DNA of 64,000 nt, from assembly GCA_019359035.1 (NCBI GenBank), contig JAHHIC010000055.1, forward strand, positions 1 to 64,000, given 5' to 3'. The position numbers and the translations under genes are program-made. Shown here one piece after another: positions 43,236 through 52,847 of the stretch (position 1 is the stretch's first letter; each line of letters starts with the position of its first letter). The notes under the pieces were generated by a model that did not search any database, was not told the origin of the DNA, and saw nothing but the letters and a program-made list of their open reading frames with translations. This DNA is from Scytonematopsis contorta HA4267-MV1 (GTDB lineage Bacteria; Cyanobacteriota; Cyanobacteriia; Cyanobacteriales; Nostocaceae).

Positions 43236-44321
43236 ATGCCTACCACCACTACTACTTGGAATCGGCACCACGTTCTTTCCCTTGCGGATTTTACTGCTAC
43301 GGAATACGATACTGTTTTGCAAACGGCTGCTAGTTTTCGGGAAGTACTTTCACGTCGAACTAAGAAAGTGCCGACTTTACAAGGACAAGTGGTGGCAAAT
43401 TTATTTTTTGAATCATCTACCCGTACCCGCAGTAGTTTTGAACTGGCAGCTAAACGCCTTTCTGCTGATACCCTTAATTTTACCTCTTCTACATCTTCTA
43501 TTACTAAGGGTGAAACTATTCTCGATACAGCTAAAACCTATTTGGCTATGGGTACTGATATTATGGTGATTCGCCATAAGGAAGCTGGTGTTCCCAATGC
43601 GATCGCCCAAGAGATGGACCGCTTGGGAGTGCGTGTGAGCGTGCTAAATGCTGGTGATGGTCAACACGAGCATCCTTCCCAAGGTTTGTTAGATTTATTT
43701 ACAATTTGTACGCTGATTGACCCAGAAAATCCGCGACTAGAACTTTTGAAGGATAAAAAAATAGCTATTGTCGGGGATATTCTCCATTCTCGTGTTGCAA
43801 GGTCGAATATATGGAGTTTAACTGCTAGCGGAGCGTCTGTTCATCTTGCTGCTCCTCCGACTTTGTTACCCAAGCTATTTGCCGAATACATCAGCGAAAA
43901 CGAAGAAAGTTTATTTCCCCCTTCTCCTTCTTCCTCAACTCCCACCTCACCACTCCCCACTCCCCACTCCCCACTCCCCACCCCAATCAAACGCAATTTG
44001 TTTATCCACTGGGAACTGGAACCTGCTTTACGAGATGCCGATTTCGTTATGACTTTGCGTTTGCAAAAAGAACGCATGACCGCGCATTTATTACCTAGTT
44101 TGCGCGAATACCATCAAATGTTTGGAATTACTCGTGAACGCTTGGAAGTCTGTAAACCAGATGTTAAAGTTTTGCACCCTGGACCAGTTAATCGTGGTGT
44201 CGAAATCAGCTCGGATTTAATGGATGACCTTGAATTAAGCCTGATTCAAACTCAGGTAACTAGCGGTGTGGCTGTTCGTATGGCTTTACTTTATTTAATT
44301 GGTAGCGGAAAAGCTTCTTAG
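43236..44321 (+). CDS. pyrB: Aspartate carbamoyltransferase catalytic subunit, with in-frame repeat insertion
   Basis: Second step of pyrimidine synthesis: carbamoyl phosphate plus aspartate to carbamoyl-aspartate. Signatures are [19 protein letters not shown] (carbamoyl-phosphate site), [30 protein letters not shown] and [10 protein letters not shown]. Start ATG 43236 with AAAGGA five bases upstream; the frame extends to 43119 without support. The protein is 361 aa. Residues about 227-253 (nt about 43914-43994) are a Pro/Ser/Thr-rich insert absent from the usual sequence between FAEYI... and [17 protein letters not shown]. It is encoded partly by CCCCACTCC repeats identical to those between genes (43945-43984). 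The rest reads normally, so the enzyme is probably still made; effect on activity unknown. Confidence 0.95.
   Translation: MPTTTTTWNRHHVLSLADFTATEYDTVLQTAASFREVLSRRTKKVPTLQGQVVANLFFESSTRTRSSFELAAKRLSADTLNFTSSTSSITKGETILDTAKTYLAMGTDIMVIRHKEAGVPNAIAQEMDRLGVRVSVLNAGDGQHEHPSQGLLDLFTICTLIDPENPRLELLKDKKIAIVGDILHSRVARSNIWSLTASGASVHLAAPPTLLPKLFAEYISENEESLFPPSPSSSTPTSPLPTPHSPLPTPIKRNLFIHWELEPALRDADFVMTLRLQKERMTAHLLPSLREYHQMFGITRERLEVCKPDVKVLHPGPVNRGVEISSDLMDDLELSLIQTQVTSGVAVRMALLYLIGSGKAS
43936..43984. repeat. CCCCACTCCCC repeat inside pyrB
   Basis: Tandem CCCCACT units in frame within the pyrB coding region. The same unit is otherwise intergenic in this window. Confidence 0.9.
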
Positions 44322-44744
44322 GGAGTGGGGAGTGGGGAATGGGGAATGGGTAGTGTGAGCATCTTGCTCACTAAATTAATTAGAAAAGCGAGCAAGATGC
44401 TCGCACTACGGTAAATACAATTAATTGTAAAAGCGAGCAAGATGCTCGCACTACGGTAAATATAATTAATTGTAAAAGCGAGCAAGATGCTCGCACTACG
44501 GTAAATACAATTAATTGTAAAAGCGAGCAAGATGCTCGCACTACGGTAAATACAATTAATTGTAAAAGCGAGCAAGATGCTCGCACTACGGTAAATACAA
44601 TTAATTGTAAAAGCGAGCAAGATGCTCGCACTACGGTAAATACAATTAATTGTAAAAGCGAGCAAGATGCTCGCACTACATCATCTATTAAATTTTATTC
44701 TCCCACTCCCCACTCCCTATTCCCCATTCCCTACTCCCCACTCC
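44322..44744. repeat. Seven-copy 45-bp tandem repeat with GCGAGCA hairpin, flanked by CCCCACT arrays
   Basis: Seven copies spaced exactly 45 bp from 44388 to about 44680. Each contains GCGAGCA-AGA-TGCTCGC, a perfect 7-bp hairpin, and the palindrome ACAATTAATTGT (copy 2 has ATAATTAATTGT). CCCCACT-type arrays bracket the block (about 44319-44350 and 44699-44755). Because 45 is a multiple of 3, long frames open on the minus strand; they are not genes. Confidence 0.9.
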
Positions 44745-46085
44745 CTACTCCCCAGTAATAGAAAGCTCGTCAACCCAAATTCGGGGACAAACACCGCTAG
44801 GAGTTAACTCTGGTTCTTTTTCTACGTAAGCAATTGACTTGAGAAGTTCTAGAAAATCTCCAGCAACGGTTGCTGATTCAATACTGGTTTTAACCCCTTT
44901 ATTGACTAACCAACCATCAAATGGTAAAGAGAAAGAACCTTGTAAAGATTTAACTCCTGCATGGAGAGCTTGTAGGTCATCAATTAAAATGACATTTTCT
45001 GCGGTTTCCAAACTCAATTCTTGCTCAGCTTGTTTAGCTGCTGCAACGTGAAAAAAGTTGGGGCTAACGCTAACTTTTGCACCAATATTAGCATTGCCAG
45101 TAGGCTTGGCATTCATTCTTTTGGCTGTACCAGCACTATGAAGAAAGCCTTGTAACACACCATTTTCAATTAATGATATTTTACGGGTAGGAGTACCTTC
45201 ACCATCAAAATGTCCCGCACTTACATTCGCAGGATGGAGTGCATCATCCCATAAAGAAAGTAAAGGTGAAGCAATTTCCTTACCGATATCATCCTGTTTA
45301 GACAAGCTTTGATTATCCAATATGCTTTGAGCATTGAATAAATTTGAGAAAGCACCCAACAGACTTAAAAAAGCATCAGGGGAAAAAACAACTTTATATT
45401 TGCCAGTTTTGATTTTTTCGTAATTCAAATGGCTAATAGTTTTATCAGCGGTTTCTTTGATACAACCACTAACATCTAAAGCGTCTAACTTTGTGCTAAT
45501 TCTAAATGCACCAGCACTACGAGGCTTTCTATTTTCTTCTTCGGTCTTGCTGTAAAGGTAAACTGTAGCATAAGAACTAGACTCAGTTCTCATTGCGCCA
45601 TCACTGTTAAGGTAAAATACATCAATGTCGCGTTGCGCCAAGTTATTGTAAGGTACTCCTTTAATAGCGGGATGCGCTGCTAATAATTCTTTTTCTGCAC
45701 CAACCAAAGTTTCTATAAGTGTTGGTACAGGTACTTGAGGCTCTTTGGTAGTTGAGATATCACCAATAGGAACTGTAGCTTCTGGGCTAAAATCAGGAAC
45801 ATTTTCTTTTACACCAAAAAAGCTTGCTTCGTAAGCAGTTTTTAAAGCTAATTCCAAACCTTTAGCGTCAACATCTGTTGTGCTAGTAACACCCAATGTA
45901 TTGCTTTCATTCCAGACACGTACAGTAACACCAGAAAAATTGGAAGCTTTGACTTGTTTTGGTTTTCCTTCATCTACTTGTACGCTGGTAGAATCTACAA
46001 TTGAACCGTAGATGTCAAATTTTTTGATGCCTAGTTTGTTCGCACTTTCGCTTGCGTAATTTGAAATTTCTTTGATATTCGGCAT
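44745..46085 (-). CDS. tldE: TldE/PmbA, non-catalytic partner of TldD protease
   Basis: TldD-TldE is a heterodimeric metalloprotease that degrades unfolded or leader peptides and matures some ribosomal peptides (microcin B17 in E. coli); TldE lacks the metal site. This 446-aa protein has the PmbA pattern: VDEGKPKQVKASNFSGVTVRVWNESNTLGVTSTTDVD, ASPLLSLWDDALHPANVSAGHFDGEGTPTRKISLIENGVLQGFLHSAGTAKRMN, LSLETAENVILIDDLQALHAGVKSLQGSFSLPFDGWLVNKGVK. It follows tldD on the same strand after about 115 bp and is co-transcribed. ATG at 46085. The stop abuts CCCCACT repeats. No lanthipeptide-like or other RiPP gene was recognised nearby. Confidence 0.92.
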   Translation of the reverse strand: MPNIKEISNYASESANKLGIKKFDIYGSIVDSTSVQVDEGKPKQVKASNFSGVTVRVWNESNTLGVTSTTDVDAKGLELALKTAYEASFFGVKENVPDFSPEATVPIGDISTTKEPQVPVPTLIETLVGAEKELLAAHPAIKGVPYNNLAQRDIDVFYLNSDGAMRTESSSYATVYLYSKTEEENRKPRSAGAFRISTKLDALDVSGCIKETADKTISHLNYEKIKTGKYKVVFSPDAFLSLLGAFSNLFNAQSILDNQSLSKQDDIGKEIASPLLSLWDDALHPANVSAGHFDGEGTPTRKISLIENGVLQGFLHSAGTAKRMNAKPTGNANIGAKVSVSPNFFHVAAAKQAEQELSLETAENVILIDDLQALHAGVKSLQGSFSLPFDGWLVNKGVKTSIESATVAGDFLELLKSIAYVEKEPELTPSGVCPRIWVDELSITGE

Positions 46086-46129
46086 AGCTTAACTTAACTT
46101 AACTCTAAGTTTTGACTAATTTTCTTGTA

Positions 46130-46165
46130 ATGCGTTCGCGCAGCGTGCCGTTTCGGCTTGCATCT
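46130..46165. repeat. Dispersed GCGTTCGCGCAGCGTGCCG repeat
   Basis: In the tldE-tldD gap: GCGTTCGCGCAGCGTGCCG and GCATCTTGCTCGC, mosaics of two dispersed families (the latter also forms the 45-bp repeat). Confidence 0.7.
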
Positions 46166-46199
46166 TGCTCGCTTATTGTCGTAGTGCGAGCAGTATTAC

Positions 46200-47672
46200 T
46201 TAGCGTCCACCAACAGTAATAGAGTCAACTTTAATATGTGGTTGTCCAACAGTTGTGTAAATGCTTCCACTAACAGAGCCACAAAAACCAGGAGCCAAAG
46301 ATAAATCTTGAGAACACATGGAAATTTTGTTCATAATTTCCTTAGCTTCTCCAATTAGGATTGCTCCTTTTAATGGCTTAGTAATTTTGCCATTTTCAAT
46401 TAAATAAGCTTCGTCAACACTAAAGTTAAATTGTCCAGTGGCACCGACACTACCACCACCCATTTTCTTGCAGTAAATGCCTTTATCAATCGAAGCAAAT
46501 ACTTCATCGGTAGTGAAATCACCTGTGGCAATATAGGTATTTCGCATCCGACTAGCAGCAGCAAAGGAGTAGTTTTGACGACGTCCGCTTCCCGTTCTAG
46601 GGTGTCCAGTTCTCATGGAACCAGCTCTATCAGCTAAAAAGTTTTTAAGAACGCCTTTTTCTATCAATAATGTTCTTTGTGCTGGCATCCCTTCGTCGTC
46701 CATATCAATAGTACCGAAGGCATTTTCTGAGCGTCCTTCATCCCAAGCGGTTAAATTTTCGTGGGCAATTTTTTCACCTTTTTTGTCAATAAAAGGCGTG
46801 GTTTTTCTTTCTATTTGCGTAGTTTCCAGCAAGTGTCCGCAGGCTTCGTGAAAAATTACACCACCAAAGTGATTTGCCATAACAATGGGGTATGTGCCCG
46901 ATTCTACATAGTCCGCATATAGCATTTTTCCAGCAGATTCAGAAATTTGCTCGGCAGAATCTGGAGCATCCCAAGTTCTGAGGAAGTTAGGGTCACTTGT
47001 ATTACCAGCACGTTCAGCAATTGAAGTACGGTTTGTACCATCAGCGCACAATAAATTCAATCCAACTGACTGAGTGAGGCGAATATCACGAGCAAAAGTA
47101 CCATCGCTAGCAGCGACTAAAACTTCTTGCCAATCGCGAAAATAGGAACCACGACGGGATTGTACGTATTTTGCTTTATGCCGTAATTGGTTAGTACCAT
47201 TTAGTAGGACTTCTCCCATCTCTTGCATCGAACTACACAGAGCTAGCCAACCATCCTTACCACGTTTTGTAGCATAGTCTCTGAGGAGTTCCAGGTTAAT
47301 TTCTGGAATAAAAGCGGTAGGTGCGGGTAAGTGTAAACCCATAATGCCAAGTGCTTTTTCTAAAGCTGCTTTCAAACCAGAGAATGAAATATCATTAGTG
47401 CTAACGTAACAGTCAGCATCACCACGAAATACTCTTACCCCCGCACCAGTAGTAAGCTTGGGGGTAATGCTGGTGATAGCGTCTTCTTCTGCAAGACAGG
47501 AAATATAATTACAACGTTCTAGAAAAAATTCAACAAAATCAGCACCAGCAGCGCGTCCTAGTCCTAAAAGAGTAGACAGGGGAGCTTCCCAGGTTTCATC
47601 AAACCTTTCTGCTGTGGAAGAATATTCTAAATTCGGAAGTTGTTTTGAAACGAGTAGGGTACTTGTTAACAT
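46200..47672 (-). CDS. tldD: TldD metalloprotease
   Basis: Catalytic half of the TldD-TldE protease. The zinc motif HExxxH is intact in [21 protein letters not shown] (residues about 275-295), and the remaining signatures are [65 protein letters not shown] and [42 protein letters not shown]. 490 aa, close to the usual 480. ATG at 47672. tldE follows. The upstream gap (47673-47950) holds a CCAAAATTTAAAATCC-type repeat and a GAGACG palindrome. Confidence 0.94.
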   Translation of the reverse strand: MLTSTLLVSKQLPNLEYSSTAERFDETWEAPLSTLLGLGRAAGADFVEFFLERCNYISCLAEEDAITSITPKLTTGAGVRVFRGDADCYVSTNDISFSGLKAALEKALGIMGLHLPAPTAFIPEINLELLRDYATKRGKDGWLALCSSMQEMGEVLLNGTNQLRHKAKYVQSRRGSYFRDWQEVLVAASDGTFARDIRLTQSVGLNLLCADGTNRTSIAERAGNTSDPNFLRTWDAPDSAEQISESAGKMLYADYVESGTYPIVMANHFGGVIFHEACGHLLETTQIERKTTPFIDKKGEKIAHENLTAWDEGRSENAFGTIDMDDEGMPAQRTLLIEKGVLKNFLADRAGSMRTGHPRTGSGRRQNYSFAAASRMRNTYIATGDFTTDEVFASIDKGIYCKKMGGGSVGATGQFNFSVDEAYLIENGKITKPLKGAILIGEAKEIMNKISMCSQDLSLAPGFCGSVSGSIYTTVGQPHIKVDSITVGGR

Positions 47673-47916
47673 TAGTAGTTTCGTCCGCTGGCTGGTTTGG
47701 ATGTTTGACTGAAATAATTTAGATTTTAGATTTCAGATTTTATATTGTGCAGATAGCCCTTGCTGGGGTTTTAGATTTCACATTAATCGGTTAAATCCAA
47801 AATTTAAAATCCAAAATCCTCTATATCGCAATGTCATCAGTCTAACAAATCCCTAAAATTCCAGGGTAAACCCTTGTTGTACGGAAAACACCCTATAGTT
47901 CCCGCGTATCCCCAGT

Positions 47917-47944
47917 GTAGAGACGCGATTAATCGCGTCTCTAC
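47917..47944. repeat. Perfect 28-bp GTAGAGACGCGATT palindrome
   Basis: Perfect palindrome built from GTAGAGACGCGATT and its complement, followed by TTTTTTT on the plus strand, just after the COQ4-like stop (minus). It belongs to the same dispersed family as 32079, 35191, 35320 and 59683. Confidence 0.8.
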
Positions 47945-47950
47945 TTTTTT

Positions 47951-48661
47951 TTACCAATCGAGGTCAAGACCAGGAAGTCGGTTCTTCAGACTGTATGGTT
48001 CATCAATCACTGGGTCGGTAATATTTAATTCCTCGCGCCATTCCCGTACTGACTTGTCCCAACCTTTTTCCCAATTTTGGGCAATAAGTACTTTAGCCTG
48101 CGCTGCCATCCCCATACCTCTGGCTAGTTGCTGAGTGATAGGCTCTAGCTTTTCTGGTTGTTTCTTTAAAACCAGCCCCATACTGGCAGTTTGTAGAACC
48201 ACACTCATGGGATAGCCAATTTGAACTGTTTGAAACGCTAATACTCCAAGTTCTCCACCCGTAGGACCAAAACCAGTAATCATATGTACCAGGTCATGGG
48301 TTTTACGTAAGCGCATTGTCACCCAATCATCGTCGGTTTTTATCTCACGACGACGATAGAAGTTAGGGTCATAACCTAAGGTTTTCATTACAGTAGCGTA
48401 AGTGTGACCCAAAGTTCCACGAGGAAGTTTAGAAAGAGCTTCCAGATTTATTTCTGGGCCTATATAGCGAGCTTCCATCATGGCACGAGCTTCTGGGATG
48501 GCTTTGACTCGCTCAACACAAACTTTCATCTGCTGGGTGCCTATAAAGTTATCTTCTATGTCAAAAATATTATCTGTATTTTCGCCCATTGATTTGAGCA
48601 AATCCTTGACAGAATTAATATTTTGAAAAGTCCGATTGATTTCTTCAAGTTGTTTTAACAT
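47951..48661 (-). CDS. COQ4-family protein
   Basis: A 236-aa protein of the COQ4 family, which in mitochondria is needed for coenzyme Q synthesis. The conserved HDLVHMITGFGPTGGELG contains the HDxxH then Glu pattern that binds metal in COQ4. The N-terminal part is helical. Cyanobacteria make plastoquinone, not ubiquinone, and COQ4-like proteins there have no established role that I know of. ATG at 48661 is preferred over a TTG at 48679. It is alone on its strand between tldD and a BASS transporter. A link to plastoquinone or other isoprenoid quinones is speculation. Confidence 0.8.
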   Translation of the reverse strand: MLKQLEEINRTFQNINSVKDLLKSMGENTDNIFDIEDNFIGTQQMKVCVERVKAIPEARAMMEARYIGPEINLEALSKLPRGTLGHTYATVMKTLGYDPNFYRRREIKTDDDWVTMRLRKTHDLVHMITGFGPTGGELGVLAFQTVQIGYPMSVVLQTASMGLVLKKQPEKLEPITQQLARGMGMAAQAKVLIAQNWEKGWDKSVREWREELNITDPVIDEPYSLKNRLPGLDLDW

Positions 48662-48747
48662 GATTTGATTTATTCCCAAATTTTTAGGTTGAAAAAGTAA
48701 GTTCTTAAAACAAGAACAAATGAGAAATTCCTAATGTAAGTAACTAA

Positions 48748-49635
48748 TTACTCATTTGATGGCTGTCTATTTAAACGAGGCAACTGACCATAAGACATTC
48801 GACTTATGACAATTGCAAAAAGTAAATTCATGGGAGCCAAAAGTTGACTAAATCCTGCGATTGCTAGCTCTGTGTCTTTACCAAATGATTCACCACTCGT
48901 AATTGCTTGGCAGATAGCCACGTTTCGCATACTGGTGCTGATTGCCAATACCTTACGATTCGAGGGTTCCGGTCCACCCAATTGCCAGCCAATACCCCAC
49001 GAAATAGCAATGAAGCTTGCGATTGCTGCAAGTCCATTCCATCCCAGCGCTTGAATATTGGATGATTTGAGCGTTGATGTAAGAATTGTTAGCGCGATAA
49101 ACAGGAGTATCGACAAAACATTTGTTGGCTTCCTGAGTTTTTGTGCGACCGGCTCCAGCCAATGTTGAATTGCCTGTCCAACCAACAGAGGAAAAGTAAT
49201 AAGGAGTAAAAGTAAGAGAATGATTGGTAGGACAGGTAGATTTATACTGGCTATGTTAGGAGATATGAGATGAATGAGAATAGGTGTAAATACAACTGAC
49301 AGGAGCGACAGCAGAAACACCAATCCTATGGCATAAGCAAGATTTCCCTTAGAAACACGAGTGAAATGTAATGCTAAAAGACTACCAGGAGCAGCTGCAA
49401 CAAACAGAAATCCCAATGCTATTTCTGGTGGCAGTTTAAACAACCAAGGAAGAAGGATACCTACTAGCGGAACCAACACAAAATTTGCTAGCAATGAACG
49501 TCTTATAAGACCATAGTCGCTCATCGTAACTAAAATTTGCTTTCTTGGTTGCTCTAACGCAACCGAAAATAAAAACGTGAAGATAAACAGGAAGGAAATT
49601 ATTTTTACGGAAGTTGGCAGAATATTCAGCATCAT
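48748..49635 (-). CDS. Bile acid:sodium symporter family (BASS) protein
   Basis: A 295-aa membrane protein with about nine hydrophobic helices. APGSLLALHFTRVSKGNLAYAIGL resembles the crossover segment with the helix break of the BASS/SBF fold, and STSMRNVAICQAI is the second crossover. Members take up bile acids in animals and pyruvate, pantothenate or other organic anions in plants and bacteria. Cyanobacterial SbtA bicarbonate transporters belong to a different family. Substrate unassigned here. ATG at 49635 is preferred, followed by a second ATG. It lies after the COQ4-like gene on the same strand but about 85 bp upstream; co-transcription is possible. Confidence 0.83.
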   Translation of the reverse strand: MMLNILPTSVKIISFLFIFTFLFSVALEQPRKQILVTMSDYGLIRRSLLANFVLVPLVGILLPWLFKLPPEIALGFLFVAAAPGSLLALHFTRVSKGNLAYAIGLVFLLSLLSVVFTPILIHLISPNIASINLPVLPIILLLLLLITFPLLVGQAIQHWLEPVAQKLRKPTNVLSILLFIALTILTSTLKSSNIQALGWNGLAAIASFIAISWGIGWQLGGPEPSNRKVLAISTSMRNVAICQAITSGESFGKDTELAIAGFSQLLAPMNLLFAIVISRMSYGQLPRLNRQPSNE

Positions 49636-49924
49636 TAAATTGCCTTCTCTGTAGTTTTTCCACCCAAGTAGTTGAGAAAATTAATCACATACAAATCATT
49701 TACTAGGCAATAATTTATCCTAGTTTTCATATAATTAAATACTTGCTCACTACTGATGTGGACATTTGCTACTACTTAAACAAAGTAGTTTAAACTAGCT
49801 CTTCAATAAGCCAGTTTAAATCTACCCACTTACAAGGTGGTTCAGTATTTATACTACAAGTCTGTTAAATACCTTACTGTTTCATCTGTCCTATTCATCA
49901 CCACAGTCATCAATAATGGCAAAA

Positions 49925-50284
49925 TTACCGCCAGTTGTTATTGGCTTGTTCCAGAACGTAAGCAGCGACTTCTTGAATTTGCTCTTCGCTGAGACGGTCT
50001 TTGTAGGCTGACATATTATTTTTGCCATTAGTAACTATTTCCGCGATTGCTTCGGTAGAGTCGTAGCCATATTTTTTCAAGGCTTTGATTTTCAGGTTTT
50101 TACCACGCCTGATAATATTACTACCATTGATGTGACAACCAGCACAGTTAGACTCAAAGATTTTCGCACCATTATTCGCACCGTTATTCGCACCATTAAC
50201 GCTTTCTATCGCATGTGCAGGTTGCATAAAATTGATTGTAAATATGGTCAAGATTAATACCAGTAAAGTTATTAGCTTTTTCAA
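49925..50284 (-). CDS. petJ: Cytochrome c6-like protein
   Basis: A soluble lumenal c-type cytochrome that may carry electrons to photosystem I or oxidase. A signal peptide (KKLITLLVLILTIFTINFMQPAHA) precedes a mature protein with the haem site CAGCH and a Met ligand in NNMSAYKDRLS, as in c6. The mature N terminus has NGA NNGA NNGAK, an unusual small tandem expansion (nt about 50175-50210). The start is TTG at 50284, supported by AAGGAG seven bases upstream. The closing segment SEEQIQEVAAYVLEQANNNW is c6-like. It may be a divergent c6 (c6B/C-like) instead of the main petJ; symbol tentative. Confidence 0.8.
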   Translation of the reverse strand: MKKLITLLVLILTIFTINFMQPAHAIESVNGANNGANNGAKIFESNCAGCHINGSNIIRRGKNLKIKALKKYGYDSTEAIAEIVTNGKNNMSAYKDRLSEEQIQEVAAYVLEQANNNWR

Positions 50285-50442
50285 CGAGTTTCTCCTTGGT
50301 TGGTATGCCTTTAGATAGTTTATAACTCAGCCTAAAGGATGTATTTTATTATATTTTTTTGCATCACAATAGAAATTGTAAGAGCAGTTGTAAATAGATT
50401 CTCAATAATTTTTATCCAACTAGTTAAGGTTATATATCTAAA

Positions 50443-51243
50443 ATGTCTAATAATATTAAAGAGCAAATTAAAGCTGATATAGCTCAAGTCAAAGAAACTG
50501 GGCAATTACGTACAGAACGAATTAGAGAAATTGTCAAAGCTGCTGTTTCTCAAGTTGTCGCTGAGTTTAAGGAAGGTTCTACTGAATTACGGTCGATAGT
50601 AAAAGAGGCTGTCTCCGCAGTAGTTGAAACTGTACAAGATAAAGGGGGAGAAGTTAAAGAAGAAGTAACTGCCTCGATTGAAGGAGCATTAGAAGCTGTA
50701 AATCGTAAAAGGCACGAAACGATTATCCAAACTCAAACCGAAGTGCAACAATTGCAAAACAGACTTGAGGAAGAAGAAGATAAAATTCAACAAGAAGTTG
50801 ATATTATCTTAGCAGAAATTCAAGATACAGGTCGAGAAAAATCTACACAAGCTAAATATTTAATAGATGCTGCAGTTAATACTATTAAAGATAGCGAAGA
50901 AGTGGGATTATTGAAAAAACGCTACGCACAATTGCAAGCCCAAGTTGCTATTGTTCGTGCCAATCTAGCAGCACGTTATGGTGGACGTACAGAAGAAGTT
51001 CAAGGTTATTTAGAACAAGCTCAAACTTGGGTTAACCAAACTCGTCCTAAAGCAGAAGAAGTTGCTACACAAGTTAAAGAGAAAAATACTCAAGTTGAAC
51101 TAAAACTTGGTGAAGCTGGTACGGCTGTTGCGAGAAAAGAGCGTCAAATACGTCAAGTTTTACGAGAACTATTGTTAGCTACTGCTGAGAGATTCAAAGA
51201 AAGAGATGCGGTAACTAGAGATAGAGAAACCATCAACAAATAA
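50443..51243 (+). CDS. Helical coiled-coil protein, 266 aa, function unknown
   Basis: A protein almost wholly helical and highly charged. Heptad-like segments rich in Glu, Lys and Gln (VQQLQNRLEEEEDKIQQEVDIILAEI, ATQVKEKNTQVELKLGE) suggest coiled coils; no membrane helix or signal peptide is present. Repeats of the form V(K)xxVxxVVxxV (VKAAVSQVVAEF, VKEAVSAVVETV) give amphipathic helices, somewhat like LEA or apolipoprotein-like stress proteins. ATG at 50443. It lies alone between petJ-like and fasciclin genes. I do not recognise the family and assign no function. Confidence 0.72.
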   Translation: MSNNIKEQIKADIAQVKETGQLRTERIREIVKAAVSQVVAEFKEGSTELRSIVKEAVSAVVETVQDKGGEVKEEVTASIEGALEAVNRKRHETIIQTQTEVQQLQNRLEEEEDKIQQEVDIILAEIQDTGREKSTQAKYLIDAAVNTIKDSEEVGLLKKRYAQLQAQVAIVRANLAARYGGRTEEVQGYLEQAQTWVNQTRPKAEEVATQVKEKNTQVELKLGEAGTAVARKERQIRQVLRELLLATAERFKERDAVTRDRETINK

Positions 51244-51404
51244 GAAAAATAAGAACCTAACCCCTAACCCCTTCCCTGCGCTAGGGTTGGGGAATAAGAA
51301 AATAAATACTTCAATATTTCAAAACTTTTCACCGAAACGGTGAAAAGTTTTAATTTCCCCCCTTCCCTACAAGGGAAGGGGGGTAGGGGGGTTAGGTCTG
51401 CAAC

Positions 51405-52292
51405 TTACAAATCGGGAGGTAAAATCACCTTATCAATTGCGTGGATAACACCATTGCTACCTTTGATGTCAGGTTTTATTACTCTTGCATCGTTTACCAT
51501 GACACCTTTTTTGCCATCAATTTTGACGTTGATTGGACCACCTTCAATGCTTTTTACTTCCCCAGCTTTTAAATCACTGGAAAGTACAGAACCATCTACT
51601 ACGTGGTAGCGCAAAATCTTCAGCAGCACTTCTTTATTTTCTTTTTTGAACAAATCTCGTACTGCGTCTTGTGGTAATTCGGAGAATGCTTTATCAGTAG
51701 GAGCAAATACAGTAAAAGGTCCTTTGCCTTGTAAAATCTCCGTTAAACCTGCTGCTTTTAATGCTTTTGTCAGCACTGTAAAAGACCTGTTGGACTCTGC
51801 AATAGCCACCAAATTCTGCCCTTCAGTACCAGCCTCTGGTTTTTGACCTGGGGTCGGAGCTGGTGGTGTGCTTGGTGTTTCTGCTGGAGGTTGAGTTGGT
51901 GTAGGTTCCGGAGCATCAGGTCGAGGAACTGGTCTTGTTCTGGGGGTAGAAGGAGTGCCGCTACCACAAGCTGCTCGGTTATAAGGACACTCGTCAAGAA
52001 TTCTAGGTCTTGGGTTTAACGAGCCTCCACCTTGCTTTTGAGAAAGATTATTATTTCTTGGTTTATCGCTCTTGGAAGCCGCTTCTGGTGCTGCGGGTGT
52101 ATACTGGGCGTTTGTCAAAACTCTTTGGCTGCTGCTGTAAGGAGCCTCAGAGAAAATACTAGGGTTAGGATTTATTACTTCTTTGTTCGTGGCTCCCGAA
52201 GCTTGGGTTGGAAGACCGATAAGAAAACTAACACCTGTCACTCCTACTATGCCAGCCAACTTGGTCAGCCAATTGCTGTTATTCACCTTCAT
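51405..52292 (-). CDS. Exported fasciclin-domain protein
   Basis: A 295-aa secreted or envelope protein: signal-anchor-like N terminus (LTKLAGIVGVTGVSFLIGLPTQASG), a Pro/Thr-rich linker (residues about 90-160), and one C-terminal FAS1 domain: NLVAIAESNRSFTVLTKALKAAGLTEILQGKGPFTVFAPTDKAFSELP, then LLKILRYHVVDGSVLSSDL and IKGSNGVIHAIDKVILPPDL, the two FAS1 signature segments. FAS1 domains mediate adhesion. Two Cys (CPYNRAACG) in the linker could form a disulphide. ATG at 52292. It is alone, with a long A+T-rich upstream region. Confidence 0.9.
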   Translation of the reverse strand: MKVNNSNWLTKLAGIVGVTGVSFLIGLPTQASGATNKEVINPNPSIFSEAPYSSSQRVLTNAQYTPAAPEAASKSDKPRNNNLSQKQGGGSLNPRPRILDECPYNRAACGSGTPSTPRTRPVPRPDAPEPTPTQPPAETPSTPPAPTPGQKPEAGTEGQNLVAIAESNRSFTVLTKALKAAGLTEILQGKGPFTVFAPTDKAFSELPQDAVRDLFKKENKEVLLKILRYHVVDGSVLSSDLKAGEVKSIEGGPINVKIDGKKGVMVNDARVIKPDIKGSNGVIHAIDKVILPPDL

Positions 52293-52847
52293 AAAATCTG
52301 TTTGGCTTTTTCCACACTCTACATAAAGACTTATAACATTTTGCTACGCACAAAATCTAACCTAATAAGTAATATCTCGTTTTGTGAACTTATGTAGTCT
52401 TATCATGTTTAATTTTTCCTTAGTGATGATACTGATAATTATATAGTGTCATCTAAAACATGATTAAACTTTACATTACTTATAAAAATTAAATTGCATC
52501 CTTCCTTGGATATAAATTGCAGCGATTTTAAGTTAATCCTAAAGACTAATTGCCTAATTTAAGGTTACTCGGCAAGATTAACTGCTATAACTGAAAAATC
52601 TATTTACGCTTATATAATTTAAATATAATTCAATAATCTAACCACATCAAAATCAATTATATGTGTTAATTATTTTTATTTTTGACTAAAATATAAATTT
52701 TCATAAGTGTTAGATTAAAACTTAACTATAATTTAACTTTTCAAGTTCATAGTTTTACAATTAAATATTTTTACTATAATTTGATGTGACTTTTTTTGAA
52801 AATAAGCTTGTAAAATCTATAAGCGAACTCTTAACTAGGAAAGTAAA
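52293..52847. other. A+T-rich intergenic region between divergent genes
   Basis: About 550 bp with no convincing gene. Serves as promoter region for the fasciclin and GST genes. No repeat or dyad recognised. Confidence 0.5.

Noticed and set aside
44318-44676. Long minus-strand open frames over the 45-bp repeat
   Set aside because: They arise because 45 is a multiple of 3; the peptides are perfect 15-residue repeats and have no start context.
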